Assembly (NCBI RefSeq): GCF_024323335.1
Contig: NC_066583.1
Coordinates: 11,932,665 to 11,996,664, forward strand
Length of the DNA: 64,000 nt
Direction: 5' to 3'
From: Lathyrus oleraceus
Taxonomy: Eukaryota > Streptophyta > Magnoliopsida > Fabales > Fabaceae
Part shown: in pieces, positions 33,974 to 45,982 of the stretch
How positions within the stretch are numbered: position 1 is the stretch's first letter
Layout: each line of letters starts with the position of its first letter
The notes under the pieces: model-generated
Seen by the model: the letters and a program-made list of their open reading frames with translations, nothing else
What the model was told of the DNA's origin: nothing
Databases searched by the model: none
Made by a program: the position numbers and the translations under genes

Positions 33974-35978
33974 TGTCATACGGTGAACCAACTTTGGTGT
34001 GTTTTGCTTTGGAAAGCAAATGTCGCGGATAGCAAGAGTCGCCACCGACTTTTCTTTTATCCAATAAGGAAAGGTGGAAAAGAACAGGAAAGACCTTAAT
34101 TAGATTTTGGGTTCGGGAGGTACATTATACAAAGGGAAGGTGTTAGCACCCTTTGTATCCATGGTTATCCATGGGCTCTTAATTGCTTGATCACTTATGT
34201 TTGTCTGAAAAAGTGTTTGTGAATTGTTTAGAAAATGTTTTGAAAAGAGAGTTTAACTTTGTAATGATTCTTGTACGAATGTATACAAAGTATTTATCTC
34301 GTTTAATTTTGAAAGCGGTTTAGAAAAATATAACTTGGCAATGATTCTAGCACGAATGTATACCAAGTGGGGATTTTCTAGTATTTTGCAAAGTGTGAGG
34401 TATGAAAAACATGTTTTAGGTTGTGAGCCAGCAATTAAGGGTTATACCTACCCAAGGCCTTTATGGGCATTTCCTATCCTTATGAGGGTAAAACTGTCCT
34501 TACTATTGAGAAGTAAGTAGTTTTATCCTTTGGATGTAAAAGGGTCATCGTAGGGTCATCGATTGGTCATTAAAGGCAACATTTGTAAGGATACCTTAGC
34601 ATTCGAAGGGACGATCATCATTTAACCGTAGGCTACAACGAAGGGTTATCGAGGGACAAAATCATATATTCGTAGGCAACATCCGAGGGACTATGATTTA
34701 TTTTATAGGGACATGATGATTTAACCGAAGGGTCCTTGCTAAGTGTATCCCCACATTCGCGGGACATGACCGTAATATCGTAATACCGTAGGGCAACAAA
34801 GAGCGGTCCAAGATCACATATTCAAAGGCAATATTTTACAATCGATTAGGTAGTTGTAATTAGGTAGTTAGGTCCATATTAATTAAGTAATTAGGATGAA
34901 TCTCCACATTAAAATCAATTAAATAATTACATTAAAATCAATTAAGTAATTAGGATGAATCTCCACAAGGGTATCCCACAAATAAAGTGGGATACCTAGC
35001 AAGCTACCCCCTTCGGGAGTATGTGAGTCCTTACAACATTCAGCAAACAGGTCAGAATACCAAATGGGGGGTGCAATCGAGGATTACACCGCAAAAGAAA
35101 CACAGCAGTAGGAATGTCAGGCAAAATAACGCACGATTAAAATAGAACATATCAGATAAGCATAGAACAGAACCGCCAAAATATTAGCGACTGTCACGTT
35201 CGCCTCTGCCTCGCCTAGCGAAGGCTTAGCGAATACTCGCTACATGCTCGCTTAGCGAAGTGCTAGCGAGCGGCTGCGGGTTTTGAATTTCAGAATAGTA
35301 TGATCTCAGCATGCTGCACGCCTTATGGCATTCAATTACAGAAATAACATGGTCCAACATTCAGGATATTCAGGCACATTTAAACTCACATGCAAACTCT
35401 AATTACATATCCAGAAATTCAATCATGATGCATTATGTATTGAGATATTACAGATTGGAAGCATAAAACAGTAGTGATGCGCAAACCTGTTTGCAATTGA
35501 ATTGCAACGTTGAATTGGCAGATCACCTTTGGTATCGGATTGAGTTAGGCGGAGGTAACCTTTGTGTAGATGAGTTGCCTTCAGGGTTTCCTTTAGGGTT
35601 GCTCTGAATTCTCTTGGTTAGCCTCCAAGGTTTGATTGCTAGGGTTCCGGTTCGTCTCCTTCTGTCCCCTTCCGTTTTTCGTTCCCTCTTTTTGACTGAA
35701 ACGTTGGTATTTATAATGGTTTATTGTGACCAAATGGGCTTAGAATGAAGCCCAGAATTTTCTGGTATTCGCAAGCTTCGCTAGGCGAGTGGCGTAGCGA
35801 AGGGTTCGCTAGGCGAAGGAATTGCTCGCCTAGCGAGCATGCCAGTTTGGGTCTTTTCCTGGATTGGGCCATTTGTGAGTTGGGTCTTTGTTCCTTTAAG
35901 GTCAATGCCTTGAGTAATGAGTTGGAGTGCCTTGAAAAATGTCTTGCAAAATTAACGGGCAAATTTTGGGGTATGACA
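33974..35978 (-). repeat. 5' LTR of element B (2005 bp)
   Basis: The same length as the 3' LTR and about 99 percent identical by eye. Most differences cluster in the half distal to the PBS. Its U5 holds GAGTCGCCACC at 34036, a second copy of the PBS core 75 bp from the true PBS. Confidence 0.97.
35708..35715 (-). promoter_or_regulatory. TATA box of 5' LTR B
   Basis: TATAAATA on the minus strand, about 265 bp from the LTR start. It is the probable promoter for the element's genomic RNA. Confidence 0.6.
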
Positions 35979-35983
35979 CTTAC
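35979..35983. repeat. Target-site duplication of element B (right copy)
   Basis: CTTAC, identical to 25096-25100. Confidence 0.97.
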
Positions 35984-38540
35984 CATCCATGTCAGACTTC
36001 TTTTTGAAGACCCACTTGCATCCTATAGGGTTAACTCCTACAGGAGGCTCTACCAAGGTCCAAACTTGGTTTGTGTACATGGAATCCATTTCAGATTTCA
36101 TGGCTTTTAGCCACTTCTCAGACTCAGGACCAGTTATGGCCTCTTGGTAAGTCACAGGCTCATCTTGATCCATGAGTAATACATCACCTTGATCAGTTAT
36201 GAGATATCCATATCTCTCAGGTAGGTGACGTATCCTGCTTGACCTACGCTGGTCTTGTTCTACTTGAGCAGGTTGCTCTTCCACAACTACTTGTGTTTCC
36301 TGCGCTAATTCCTCCATAGGTGTATCAATGATTTGTGATTCTTGAATTTCTTCAAGCTCTACTTTCCTCCCATTAATTCCTTTGGAAATAAAATCCTTTT
36401 CTAGGAAAACTCCAGTTCGAGCGACAAACACTTTGCCCTCAGAAGGATTGTAGAAGTAATACCCTCTTGTTTCTTTAGGATACCCCACAAATAAGCATTT
36501 TTCAGATTTGGGCTCAAGCTTAGTTGAAATTTGTCGTTTCACATAAACTTCGCAACCCCAAATCTTCATGTAAGACATATGTGGTTTTTTACCACTCCAT
36601 ATCTCATATGGTGTCTTCTCAACCTTTTTGGATGGAACACGGTTAAGTGTTTAAGCTGCTGTCAATAGTGCATGTCCCCAAAAGGAGTTTGGAAGATCGG
36701 CATGACTCATCATGGATCGGACCATGTCTAATAGGGTTGAATTTCTTCTCTCAGATACACCATTCCATTGGGGTGTTCCACGAGGAGTAAGTTGGGATAG
36801 GATCCCACACTCTTTCAGATGGTCATCAAACTCTAGGCTTAAATACTCACCACCTCGATCTGATCGAAGAGTTTTAATATTCTTACCTAGTTGGTTTTGT
36901 ACTTCATTCTTGAATTCCTTGAACTTTTCAAAGGACTCTGATTTATGTTTCATTAAATACACATAACCATATCTACTAAAATCATCAGTAAATGTGATAA
37001 AGTACTGAAAACCTCCTCTGGCTGGTATGTTCAGTGGTCCACATACATCAATATGTATGGGGGCCAAAAGATCATTAGGTATTTCACCTTTTCCTGTGAA
37101 TGGAGACTTTGTCATCTTTCCAATTAAACAAGATTTGCATGTCTCATATGATTCATAATCAAAAGAGTCCATGAGTCCATCTTTATGAAGTTTGGAAATG
37201 CGTTTCTCATTTATGTGGCCTAATCGACAATGTCAAAGGTAAGTCGAATTTAACTCATTAGGCTTCATCCTTTTAGTATTAATGTTATAAACAGGCATTT
37301 CAAGATCAAGGACATATAGTCCATTGTTCATTTGTGCAGTAGCATAGAATATATCATTCAAATAAGTTGAGCAATAATTGTTCTTTATTATAAATGAAAA
37401 ACCAAATTTGTCCAAACAAGAAACGAAAATAATATTCCTGCTAATTGCAGGTACATAATAACAGTTCTCTAACTGAATTATTAAACCACTAGGTAAAGTC
37501 AATACATAAGTTCCTACGGCTAAAGCAGCAACCTTTGCTCCATTGCCAACTCGTAGGTCAACTTCACCTTTTGCCAAATCTCTACTCCTTTTTAGCCCCT
37601 GCACATTGGTAAAAATGTGAGAACCGCATCCAATATCTAATACCCATGACGCAGAAGTAGATAAATTAATTTCAATAACAAAAATACCTGAAGTTGAAGT
37701 CTCTACTCCATTCTTCTTATCTTCCAGGTACTTTGGGCAGTTTCTCTTCTAGTGTTCGGTCTTACCGCAATGGAAGCAGGTGCCTTCCTTTGCTATGCCT
37801 CCACTAGGCTTCAAAGTAGCAATAGTGGGTTTGGGTTTGGCAACTTCCTTTCCTTTCCCTTTATCACCCTGTTTGGTGGGTCTTTTGTTCTGTCTCTTTC
37901 CATTTCCGATCATCAGAATGGACTTCCCTTTTGACTTCATATTTTGCTCAGCAGTTCTTAACATGGCTAGCAGTTCAGGAAGAGATTTGTCCATATCATT
38001 CATATTGAAATTTAGGACAAATTGACTGAATCTATCTGGCAACGATTGCAAGATCAAATCAGTCGCAAGTTCCTTTCCGAGGGGAAAACCCAACCTCTCA
38101 AGGTTTTCCACATACCCAATCATCTTGAGCACATGGGGACCTACAGGGGCTCCCTCAACTAACTTACCTTGAAAAAGGGATTTTGAAACTTCAAACCTTT
38201 CATGCCTTGCTTGCTCTTGATAGAACATCTTCAGGTGTTCGATCATATCGAACGCTGCCATGTTCTCTTGTTGCTTTTTTAACTCTGAGTTCATGGTAGC
38301 TAGCATGAGACAAACAGTTTCATTGGCATCATCGACATGCTTCTTATAAGCATCTCTTTCTGCCTTAGGTGCAGAACTAGGAGGTTCCTCTTCAGGAACA
38401 GGTTTCTCCAAGACATACAACTTTCTATCATGTTTGAGGATAATCCTCAGATTTCGGTGCCAATCCAAAAAATTTGTCCCAGACAATTTTTCCTTGTCAA
38501 GGATTGATCGCAAAATGTTGTTAGAGGTGTTTGTTGTCAT
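35984..38540 (-). pseudogene. Copia gag, protease, integrase and RT start
   Basis: This is the upstream half of the copia polyprotein, from MTTNTSNNILRSILDKEKLS at 38540. Gag (to 37749) ends in a zinc knuckle (CFHCGKTEH...NC) that is broken by a TAG, probably from TGG. The protease active site reads VLDIGCGSH, with Ile in place of the usual Thr or Ser of D-T/S-G. Integrase has HCRLGH...CKSC, then HIDVCGPL, LRSDRGGEY and NGVSERRN. The stop at 37233 replaces the Trp expected before HCRLGH, and another stops the frame at 36651. The RT start (NPIGCKWVFKKKSDMDGK) reaches the element B insertion. All pieces share one frame. Confidence 0.92.
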
Positions 38541-40042
38541 GGTAATCTACAAGAAAATAATGAAAATATAAGTATCAATAACATATTTAATTAGGCCTTA
38601 AATTAAATATGCTCCCACTATTTTACTCAAAACAAATGACCCTCACCATTTGATTCGGAAAATCCCGTTAGAAGATTTTCTAGTGGGTCGAGATCCACAT
38701 TTCACTTTGTTTTAAGTCCGCGTAGGCGGATTACACAAAACTAGGTTATTTAGGTAGGAACTCCTTCCAATTGTATCTAATACAACTCTCGAATATTTTA
38801 GTTGGGTGAATAACTCCTTATTCCAATCCATCACATTGATCATTTCCAACTCTTGCTTCTAAACATATATAATCTTATTATAATTTGTTTAGTTAAGTTT
38901 GACCCATTGTTTTAGCAATTGGATATTACAATTATCCCATCGCACCTTACTAATATAGAACATACACCTCGCGTGGGCGAAACCTACATTATCAGATACT
39001 AGTCTTGATGAGTGCTAAAACTTGGAAAGCATAAACTTAATATTTAATTTGAGGGAATTTGTAATTATTCCGATCTCACCGGCTTATTTATCATATAAAT
39101 CGTCTCTCACATGCATCAACAGACATTCACATGCATCAACATACATAATGAAACAGTTATGGCCCCTAGCGCAATTGTTCTCCCAAGCCAATGAGAGAAC
39201 CTAAGCTAACCTAATAACGATCTAAACTTCTCCAAGCAAGATCTTCAAGGTTGTCCTCCTTTGATATTGAATTCTTCTCTTTCTTCATAACATTACATTA
39301 CATAAAAGAAACTCGTTTTACATACGAGGGAGTGAGATGAGAAAAGAAGTTACATTAAGAGATTAAAAGAGAGGCATGACACGCATGTCGTATTTTAAAA
39401 ACCCAAAACAAAATAAAGGAAAACTAAGGCCATAACCGATCACCACAAGACAATAATAATAAACACATTATTATAATTAATTATAATTCTTTTAATTAAT
39501 TAAAACCAAATTAAATTTCGGCGACCGATCACACTACGCAGAGTTAGCCGGGGGTCCGCTGCTCTAACTCTTTGACATCACAACCCTTGTGTCGTCACTA
39601 ACCCTAATGCACCAATTTCAGATCGTCAAATACACCTCGATTGTTGATTCAGTATGATTGATCAACACGTCATTGCTTCACCATACTAATGTCAGATCAA
39701 GAAGCAAACGACCATTGATCGCTCAAAGGAAAACAACCATTAAGTGTTTGAATGAATGAAACAGAAACAGTATATCACATATATCGTATTTTGAATCAGG
39801 ATTACTTAAATCATATATATAACTTGATCGATCTCAATTGCGTAACCTATGGACGATCGATGTATCGCTGCTTCACCATACTAATGTCGGATTCTAAAGC
39901 ATAGTCAACATCAATAATCCAAATCGTACACACATGATGCCAAATTTAATTACTCGTTTATTTTTTGATTCATTCTGTCTTTTAATCGTATTAATACAGA
40001 AAATATAGAAAATAAACAGCTATCAGATGCATGGTTTCGTAA
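38541..40042 (-). other. Long 5' leader of the copia element
   Basis: About 1.5 kb of AT-rich non-coding sequence between PBS and gag start. I see no gene or repeat in it. Confidence 0.6.
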
Positions 40043-40057
40043 GTGGCTTTGATACCA
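40043..40057 (-). promoter_or_regulatory. Primer-binding site of the copia element (initiator tRNA-Met type)
   Basis: TGGTATCAAAGCCAC on the minus strand. The usual plant copia PBS is TGGTATCAGAGC, so there is one substitution. It lies one base from the LTR. Confidence 0.85.
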
Positions 40058-40058
40058 C

Positions 40059-40146
40059 TGAAGGAGAAGAGCGGTCCATAACGCAACGGAATTTAAAATT
40101 TCTCCTTTAGTGATCCTTACGAATGGGCATGATCAGTGATAGAATC
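40059..40146 (-). repeat. 5' LTR remnant of the copia element (last 88 bp)
   Basis: It begins TGAAGGAGAAGAGC on the plus strand, beside the PBS, and is cut at 40146 by the LTR of element C. The rest should reappear beyond element C, outside this window. Confidence 0.7.
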
Positions 40147-40441
40147 TGTAGCGGGGTTTTCGTTACCTTTAGGTTTATTGACTAAACCAAAAGTAAACAT
40201 ACAATTCGAGTCGCCACCACACTTTTATTTGTCCAAAGGAAAGGCTAAAAAGCGAACAAAAGCCAAGGTAAGAAGTTTTTCAAATCAAAAACTAATAAAA
40301 ATGTTAGAGATCCGGGTAAGGGGGTTGGTTATGAAATAGGAAGGTTTTACGCACCCAAAACATCCTTAGTACTCTAAGGGAACCCTTTTGGCAAATATGT
40401 GTTGTAGGTTGGTAATTGTGAAAAGATTTGTGCAAAAGATT

Positions 40442-40458
40442 GGGGGGGGGGGGGGGGG
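40442..40458. repeat. Homopolymer G run
   Basis: About 17 consecutive G in LTR C. Its exact length is uncertain in any read of such a tract. Confidence 0.9.
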
Positions 40459-43066
40459 TGAGAAGAGAATAAATTATATTTACAAATTTTGTTGTTTGAA
40501 TGGATGAACCCATTGCTTACGTACCATCACAAAGGAGGATCAAAACCTCGTAGTTCGGGGTAAAAATCACAAAGATCGATGAATTGATTTGATCAAAAGT
40601 CTTAAGGTCTTTTGTTATCAAAGGGAGAAAACTCAACCTAAACCAACAATCCACCATGTGAGGAAGGCTTCAACATACTAGTGAGGGGTTAACCCTATAA
40701 TAAGTATGGAAGACTTATAATCCAATCACTAAGGATGAGGTGAGATTTACATCAACCATTATGATAACTGAAACCTATGACTGATGTTTATGAAGAAGTT
40801 TAACAAAATGGCCATTGGAACAACAAATAACTTGAAGTGAGTTATATTTACAAGTTAGATTTATTTGCAAAATAAAGTCAAAGTTGGATTAAAATTTATT
40901 CACAATGAGTATTGATGAAAATTGTTTTGAAAAGTCAAAGGCATAAGGCCTAGGTTTCTAGTTTGAAACAAAGTCAAAGTTTGGAGAAAAGATTTTTGGC
41001 TTGGTTAGATTTAGGAGAAGAAGAGAAGGGCTAGTCCTAAAGCATACAAAGATAAGAGGGGAAAGATAAACCCTTCCTTTTCTTGGAATCATAGAGATGA
41101 TTCAAGATGCTCCTTTCCTTTGGACTTAATCAAACAATTTGAATTCAAGCACCTAGGATCTCCATTTGGCTTGTCTCTTAACTTGGCTACTCATGACAAT
41201 GGTCCTCTTCACAATCTCAAGTTAGGATCCCTATCACATAAGAGCAAACATCAAAAAGTTCACAACACAATAAGAGGAATGGACAAAGAATAAGTTTGGA
41301 TGAAGAGTCCTTTAAGATCAACTTTGGATTTTAGCATTCTAAAGGCATGAGGCCTGGTTGCTCTTCAACAATTTAGCATTCTAAAGGCATGAGGCCTAGT
41401 TGCTCTTGAACTCCTTTAAGCATAGGTAGGTCCTAATTCTAAGTCCTTTCTCCTTTTGCAATTGGTTCACACAAAACAAACACCAAAACAAACACAAGAT
41501 AACAATATATTTATATACAATAATGGGCTCAAATGAGCAAAAGGAAAATGACATAAACATAAAATATGGGCTCAAATGAGCAAAGGGAAAAGCAATATGA
41601 ATAATGCGCAAGAAATAAATGGCATTGAAAGTAAAGGGCAAGAAATTAAATGCTCAAATTAAAGTTAGTAATTAGTGGAGGTTATGTTAGCTTGTCATAA
41701 GACAATGTAGCGCTATGTTAAGTAATCGTAAGTGGGCTAATGTAGTAGTCACACCTATCTGAGGCCGGTCAATAAAAATATAGGCAAATAAACACAAGTT
41801 AGAGGTCATAACTATTAAGCCAAGCTCCACAAACTTGCCATGCCAAAACCAAAAAGGGAATGGCCTTGTATTGTCTTTAGGTTATTTGCTTGACCAAGAA
41901 GCAACCTATCTTGGACACAAAACAACTCACTTGATCATGGATCAAATTGAGTTTGGTTTGGATCAAAGAAGGTTAAACCTCTCATTTGTCAAGACCAACC
42001 ATAAGAACTTAACGCATTGGCCATTGATGGAAAGAATGGGATGAAGATGAAAGGGAGGGAAAAGGAAGACAAGTATCAAATCCAATTGATCAAATGTGAA
42101 CCAAGTCATCATCAATCAATGCCAAACAGAAAAGAAAGGAAGATTACGAGTCAACAAGTCAACCATAATTTTTTTGGTATTTTTTTTAATTAAAATAAAA
42201 TGCAAATAAAAACAATCAAAATAAGGTCAAACCTCAAATTTAATTCAAATCAACTTCAACAAGTCCAATTAAATTCCCATAGGTCTAACATGGTCAAATA
42301 AACTTTGACTAATTTTCTCAACAATTTTGGAAATCAGAAAGTATTTAAAAACAATTAAAAACACTAAAAAATAACACAATATGAACTAAAATCTAAAATA
42401 AATCTCAAATCAAATAAGAAATTGATGAGACTATTTTTCATTGACTTATCATGATCCATAGGTGTTAGGAAAATATTTTTGGATTTTTCAAATATCGGGA
42501 AGTATTTTAAAATGAATTAAAACTATTAAAAACCAAATAATTCACAAAAAATATTAAATGAAGTCACAAAAATAATTAAAAATCAAAATATGAAACTAGA
42601 TTTTTCAAGAATTTTTTTGGAATTGGTCTCATATTTTTGTGAGAATCAGAGTTGTCGTAGTTCGACTAACTAGGGGTTAAGGATTGTCATCTGAACATGG
42701 ACTTACAAAAGAGGACACCAGCTGTGTTAGAGGAAAGTGGGCAATGTGTTCAACGTCCTAGCAGTAGGTGTCGCAACTCGCTCAATCGAGTCTTAGGCAG
42801 TTACCTCTTTGCAATAGAACGGATTGACATGCCACAAGATCGGAGACGCACGGAAGGTCTAAAAGTGGGGAAGCTCTGCCCTAGAGTTGTCATGCAATGT
42901 GGACCTATGTGTTAGGATTTACAGAGGGGAATATCTACCTAAAGTTAGCATGCAAAGAAAAAGGGAATTCTACCTATGTTATCATACAAAGGGTTCTACC
43001 TAATGGGTGCTACCTAAACGGAACAAGAGTCGACGGATGGAGCAAGGAGAGGAACCACGGATAAGG

Positions 43067-43168
43067 GTAGATGGCGATGCATGAAGCAATCGACTTACAG
43101 GTAGATGGCGATGCCTGAGGCAATCGACTTACAGGTAGATGGCGATGCATGAAGCAATCGACTTACAA
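43067..43168. repeat. 34-bp tandem repeat, three units
   Basis: Units start at 43067, 43101 and 43135, each GTAGATGGCGATGCATGAAG followed by CAATCGACTTACAG, with one to three differences. Confidence 0.93.
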
Positions 43169-43869
43169 GAGGATGGATGAAAGCGTGCTGGTTCTGTTAA
43201 GTTTTGAAAATGATTACTAGACGTTGGATCAAGCTTTTGGTCTTGTTTTGAAATGATTATCGAATGTTCGTTTTAATTCTTGTATTAATAGATGAATAAA
43301 GAATGAAAGAATAAATATTATACACTTTATGGGAGAGGGGTACATTTGTTATGAATGGGGATGGTTCATGGCAATCAAACAATAAGAAAATATGCCTCAA
43401 TCATCATACAAGTAAGCAACAATTATCAATCAAATCAGATAAGTAAACAAGTGTGTAATCAAGCCAAAAAATCAAAGAATGAAATAATGGAGCATTAAAC
43501 AATGCATGGGAAGTATAAACATGTTAAAAAATCAAGCAATAGAGAGCATGGATGAAAGAAACAAATGTAACAGATAACAGATGAATCAAACAGATAAAAA
43601 GATGCACAAAAGGTTCACTGAAATAATTAAATCAAGAAATGAGGTCAAGATCAAATAAAATCAAGGTAAAAGGCCTCTAATACATGGCATATGAGATGAA
43701 CAAGGGAGGATCAAAAGATCTCTTCAATTGCCATAAGCAATCCCTAAGTCAAACATCGATCATAAAGAAGTCAACTGAAAATTCAAGTCAACTTAATAAA
43801 TATCAAATAAATAGCAAATTAATCAAGAAAATTATGAAAAATAAAACTAAATGAGGTGGGGTCAGGACA

Positions 43870-45982
43870 TCATCATCCCCCAAAAATATTTCAAAAATAA
43901 TGAAAATTAGTACATGAATTAATTGAAATACCGGGAAACTGGCATGAATGCCACTTCGGTCTGAACACCGGGAAACTGGCCTGAATGCCACTTCGGTCTG
44001 AACACCGAAAACTGGCCTGAATGCCACAAGTTGCGTCGACCTGAACGTCGGAAACTTCTTCGATCTGAACATCGGAATATTGGCCTGAATGCCACTTCGG
44101 TTTGAATACCGGAAAACTGGCCTGAATGCCACAAGTTGCATCGACCTGAACGTCGGAAACTTCTTCGATCTGAACATCGGGAAACTGGCCTGAATGCCAT
44201 TTCGGTCTGAATACCGAAAAACTGGCCTGAATGCGACAAGTTGCGTCGACATGAACGTCGGAAACTTCTTCGATCTGAACATCAGAAAACTGGCCTGAAT
44301 GCCACTTCGGTCTAAACATCGGAAACTGGCCTGAATGCCACTTCGGTCTGAATACCGGAAAATTGGCCTGAATGCCACAAGTTGCGTCGACCTGAACGTC
44401 GAAAACTTCTTCGATCTGAACATCGGAAGATTTTCATGCCTGTTAGCATCGGCAGAAATAGGGAAAATGATAATTGAGGCGGCACGTGGGCCAACGACCT
44501 ATGCTGGGGAAAATAAGTCATGAACAACCTTCAGTCTAAGCACTGGAAACAACTTCTGGCTTATCACTTGGGATACCGAGAATGTCTTATGCTTTACATG
44601 CGTATGTTTGAATTTTTCAATGGCGTAATGTTCCATGAAAATGGAAATGCTACGCGATTTGGGAGGATGAAATGCAATATGATTCTACATGCAGGGATGC
44701 GAAATGCTGGGTTAGAGAGAACGCCGAGCCGATGCAAAGAATTCCGCTGGGGAAATGATCACAATCTTCCGGACCCTGGCAATGCTGTTGGAAATACACA
44801 ACACAATGAACCCTGTGGGGAAATGACCGACCATGCGGTGTGCTAGAAATAACAAAATACCAAGACTCTGACTGGGGAGAGAATGGCATTGAAAGCTTGC
44901 TGCTGAGGAAAGCGACAGTGGTTCTGGCAACCAAAATCTGCGAGAAAGATGACTCATCCGGGGAAGCAAACACTGATACGGTACCGAGATTCTGCTTCAA
45001 GGAAAGAGACCACGAGTCTAGCGTCGAGATCATCGATCTGCCATCGAATTCTAAGGAGCAACTGCTTCTGCTGGGAAGATACAGTCTGACACTGTCAACT
45101 CCGTTGGGGATATACAGTCTGGCACTGTCAACTCCGCTGGGGAGTGTAATCTGAAACAGAAGTTTGAGGGAGTACAATAGTGAGAAACTGCTGGGGATTG
45201 AAGAATCCAACGCTCGAATCAGCTCTGCAGGGATAAGATACCAAACTCCAACTGTTGGGGAAAAACAAACTCGATCATCAGCTGGGTACCTTAAGGAAAT
45301 GCCCCGAGTGTACCTGTTCTGAATAGACGATCCAAAGCACTTGAAATTTATGGCAATTTTAAATGTTTATTAAGCATATACCTGTAAAGCTCTTATATTT
45401 CATAATGCAATGTTTATCAAAAATTTGGACGTCATTTTTGCAAACAAAACAGTAAAGTGAAAATGAAAACAGAGATATACTAAATAACATGATTTTATTG
45501 ATTGAATGGCCTTTGAATAGGCATTTACATCAGGAAGCAATCCCTGGAAAGAGGCAATTGCACAAAAGATAAAAATAGAAGTTAATCTAATGGCAATGTG
45601 ACATGGATTTCTATCGGGTTCCAATCCTGCTATGACTCGCTCGTCTTCGAGATCCTCAAGATGATCAGCTTTCTGAAAAAGGTGATTGGACTGTTTCCTA
45701 TCCTTCGGAAGTTTCCGGTTGTCGACACGAGATGAGATTCAGAACTACTCAGAACGCAGTCATTTGCTTAATCCCTAACTTTTGCCTGGATCGCCCTTTC
45801 GGGTTTTCAACCCATCGGGATACCCATTTTTGCCTAAGTTGCCTTTTCAGGTTTTCAACTTACCGGGTGTACAATCTTTTCATTTTTAATCCCTAACTTT
45901 TGCCCGAACCTTTTTCATTTTCTTGGTTCGCCGGGATGCCCATTTTTTGCCTGGATTATTCTTTTTGTCCAGCGGGTCTATT
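43870..45982 (-). other. 3' UTR of element C
   Basis: Non-coding sequence between pol and PPT. It holds the 35-bp array (43922-44440), then a region (44490-45270) with motifs like CCGCTGGGGAAA about every 40-70 bp on the plus strand, and the shared TTTGCCTGGATCGCC blocks near 45785-45980. The open frames here are products of the repeats. Confidence 0.75.
43922..44440. repeat. 35-bp satellite-like array with about 105-bp higher order
   Basis: The monomer is close to CTGGCCTGAATGCCACTTCG followed by GTCTGAACACCGGAA. The variant CCACAAGTTGCGTCGACC recurs at about 44024, 44129, 44234 and 44374, spacings of 105, 105 and 140, that is, multiples of 35. Confidence 0.92.

Larger units (their letters stand above)
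25101..35978 (-). mobile_element. Complete, recently inserted Ogre-like element B (non-autonomous)
   Basis: A 10.9-kb element lies between perfect CTTAC duplications. It has two 2005-bp LTRs, a tRNA-Arg-type PBS at 33952, ORF1 (31897-33225), a gag frame (30586-31695), a badly deleted pol (29100-30420), a repeat-rich 3' UTR and a PPT. By eye the two LTRs differ at about 20 positions, roughly 1 percent, all apparently substitutions. Protease, RT fingers/palm, the second RNase H and the integrase core are missing, so it must have relied on enzymes from another copy. The host site is the copia RT gene. Confidence 0.96.
22974..40146 (-). mobile_element. Ty1/copia retrotransposon, interrupted by element B
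   Basis: Read on the minus strand, the order is 5' LTR remnant (40059-40146), tRNA-Met-type PBS, 1.5-kb leader, gag, protease, integrase, RT, RNase H, PPT and 3' LTR (22974-23683). The integrase-before-RT order is diagnostic of Ty1/copia. Element B (25101-35978) sits inside RT. Without B the copy spans about 6.3 kb. Its 5' LTR is broken by element C and its 3' LTR appears to lack its distal end, so it is an old, dead copy. The lineage within copia is not assigned. Confidence 0.9.
40147..43869 (-). repeat. 3' LTR of element C (3723 bp)
   Basis: It runs from TGTAGCGGGG to GGGGTCAGGACA on the plus strand. The low-coordinate 150 bp matches LTRs A and D, including GAGTCGCCACC at 40208. It contains a run of about 17 G (40442-40458) and a three-copy 34-bp repeat at 43067-43168. 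The high end is set by the adjacent purine-rich tract TTTTTGGGGGATGATGA. The open frames inside are short and domainless. Confidence 0.82.

Noticed and set aside
33972..35978. Second LTR of B as an assembly duplication
   Set aside because: Separate PBS and PPT contexts, matching 5-bp duplications and about 20 differences show two genuine LTRs.
43803..44423. 206-, 142- and 106-residue frames rich in FRSKKFxTFRSTQLVAFRP
   Set aside because: Products of the 35-bp tandem array, which lacks stops in several frames; no start context or domain.
43922..44440. Possible CRISPR-like array
   Set aside because: Repeats are contiguous without unique spacers, and the DNA is from a plant nucleus.
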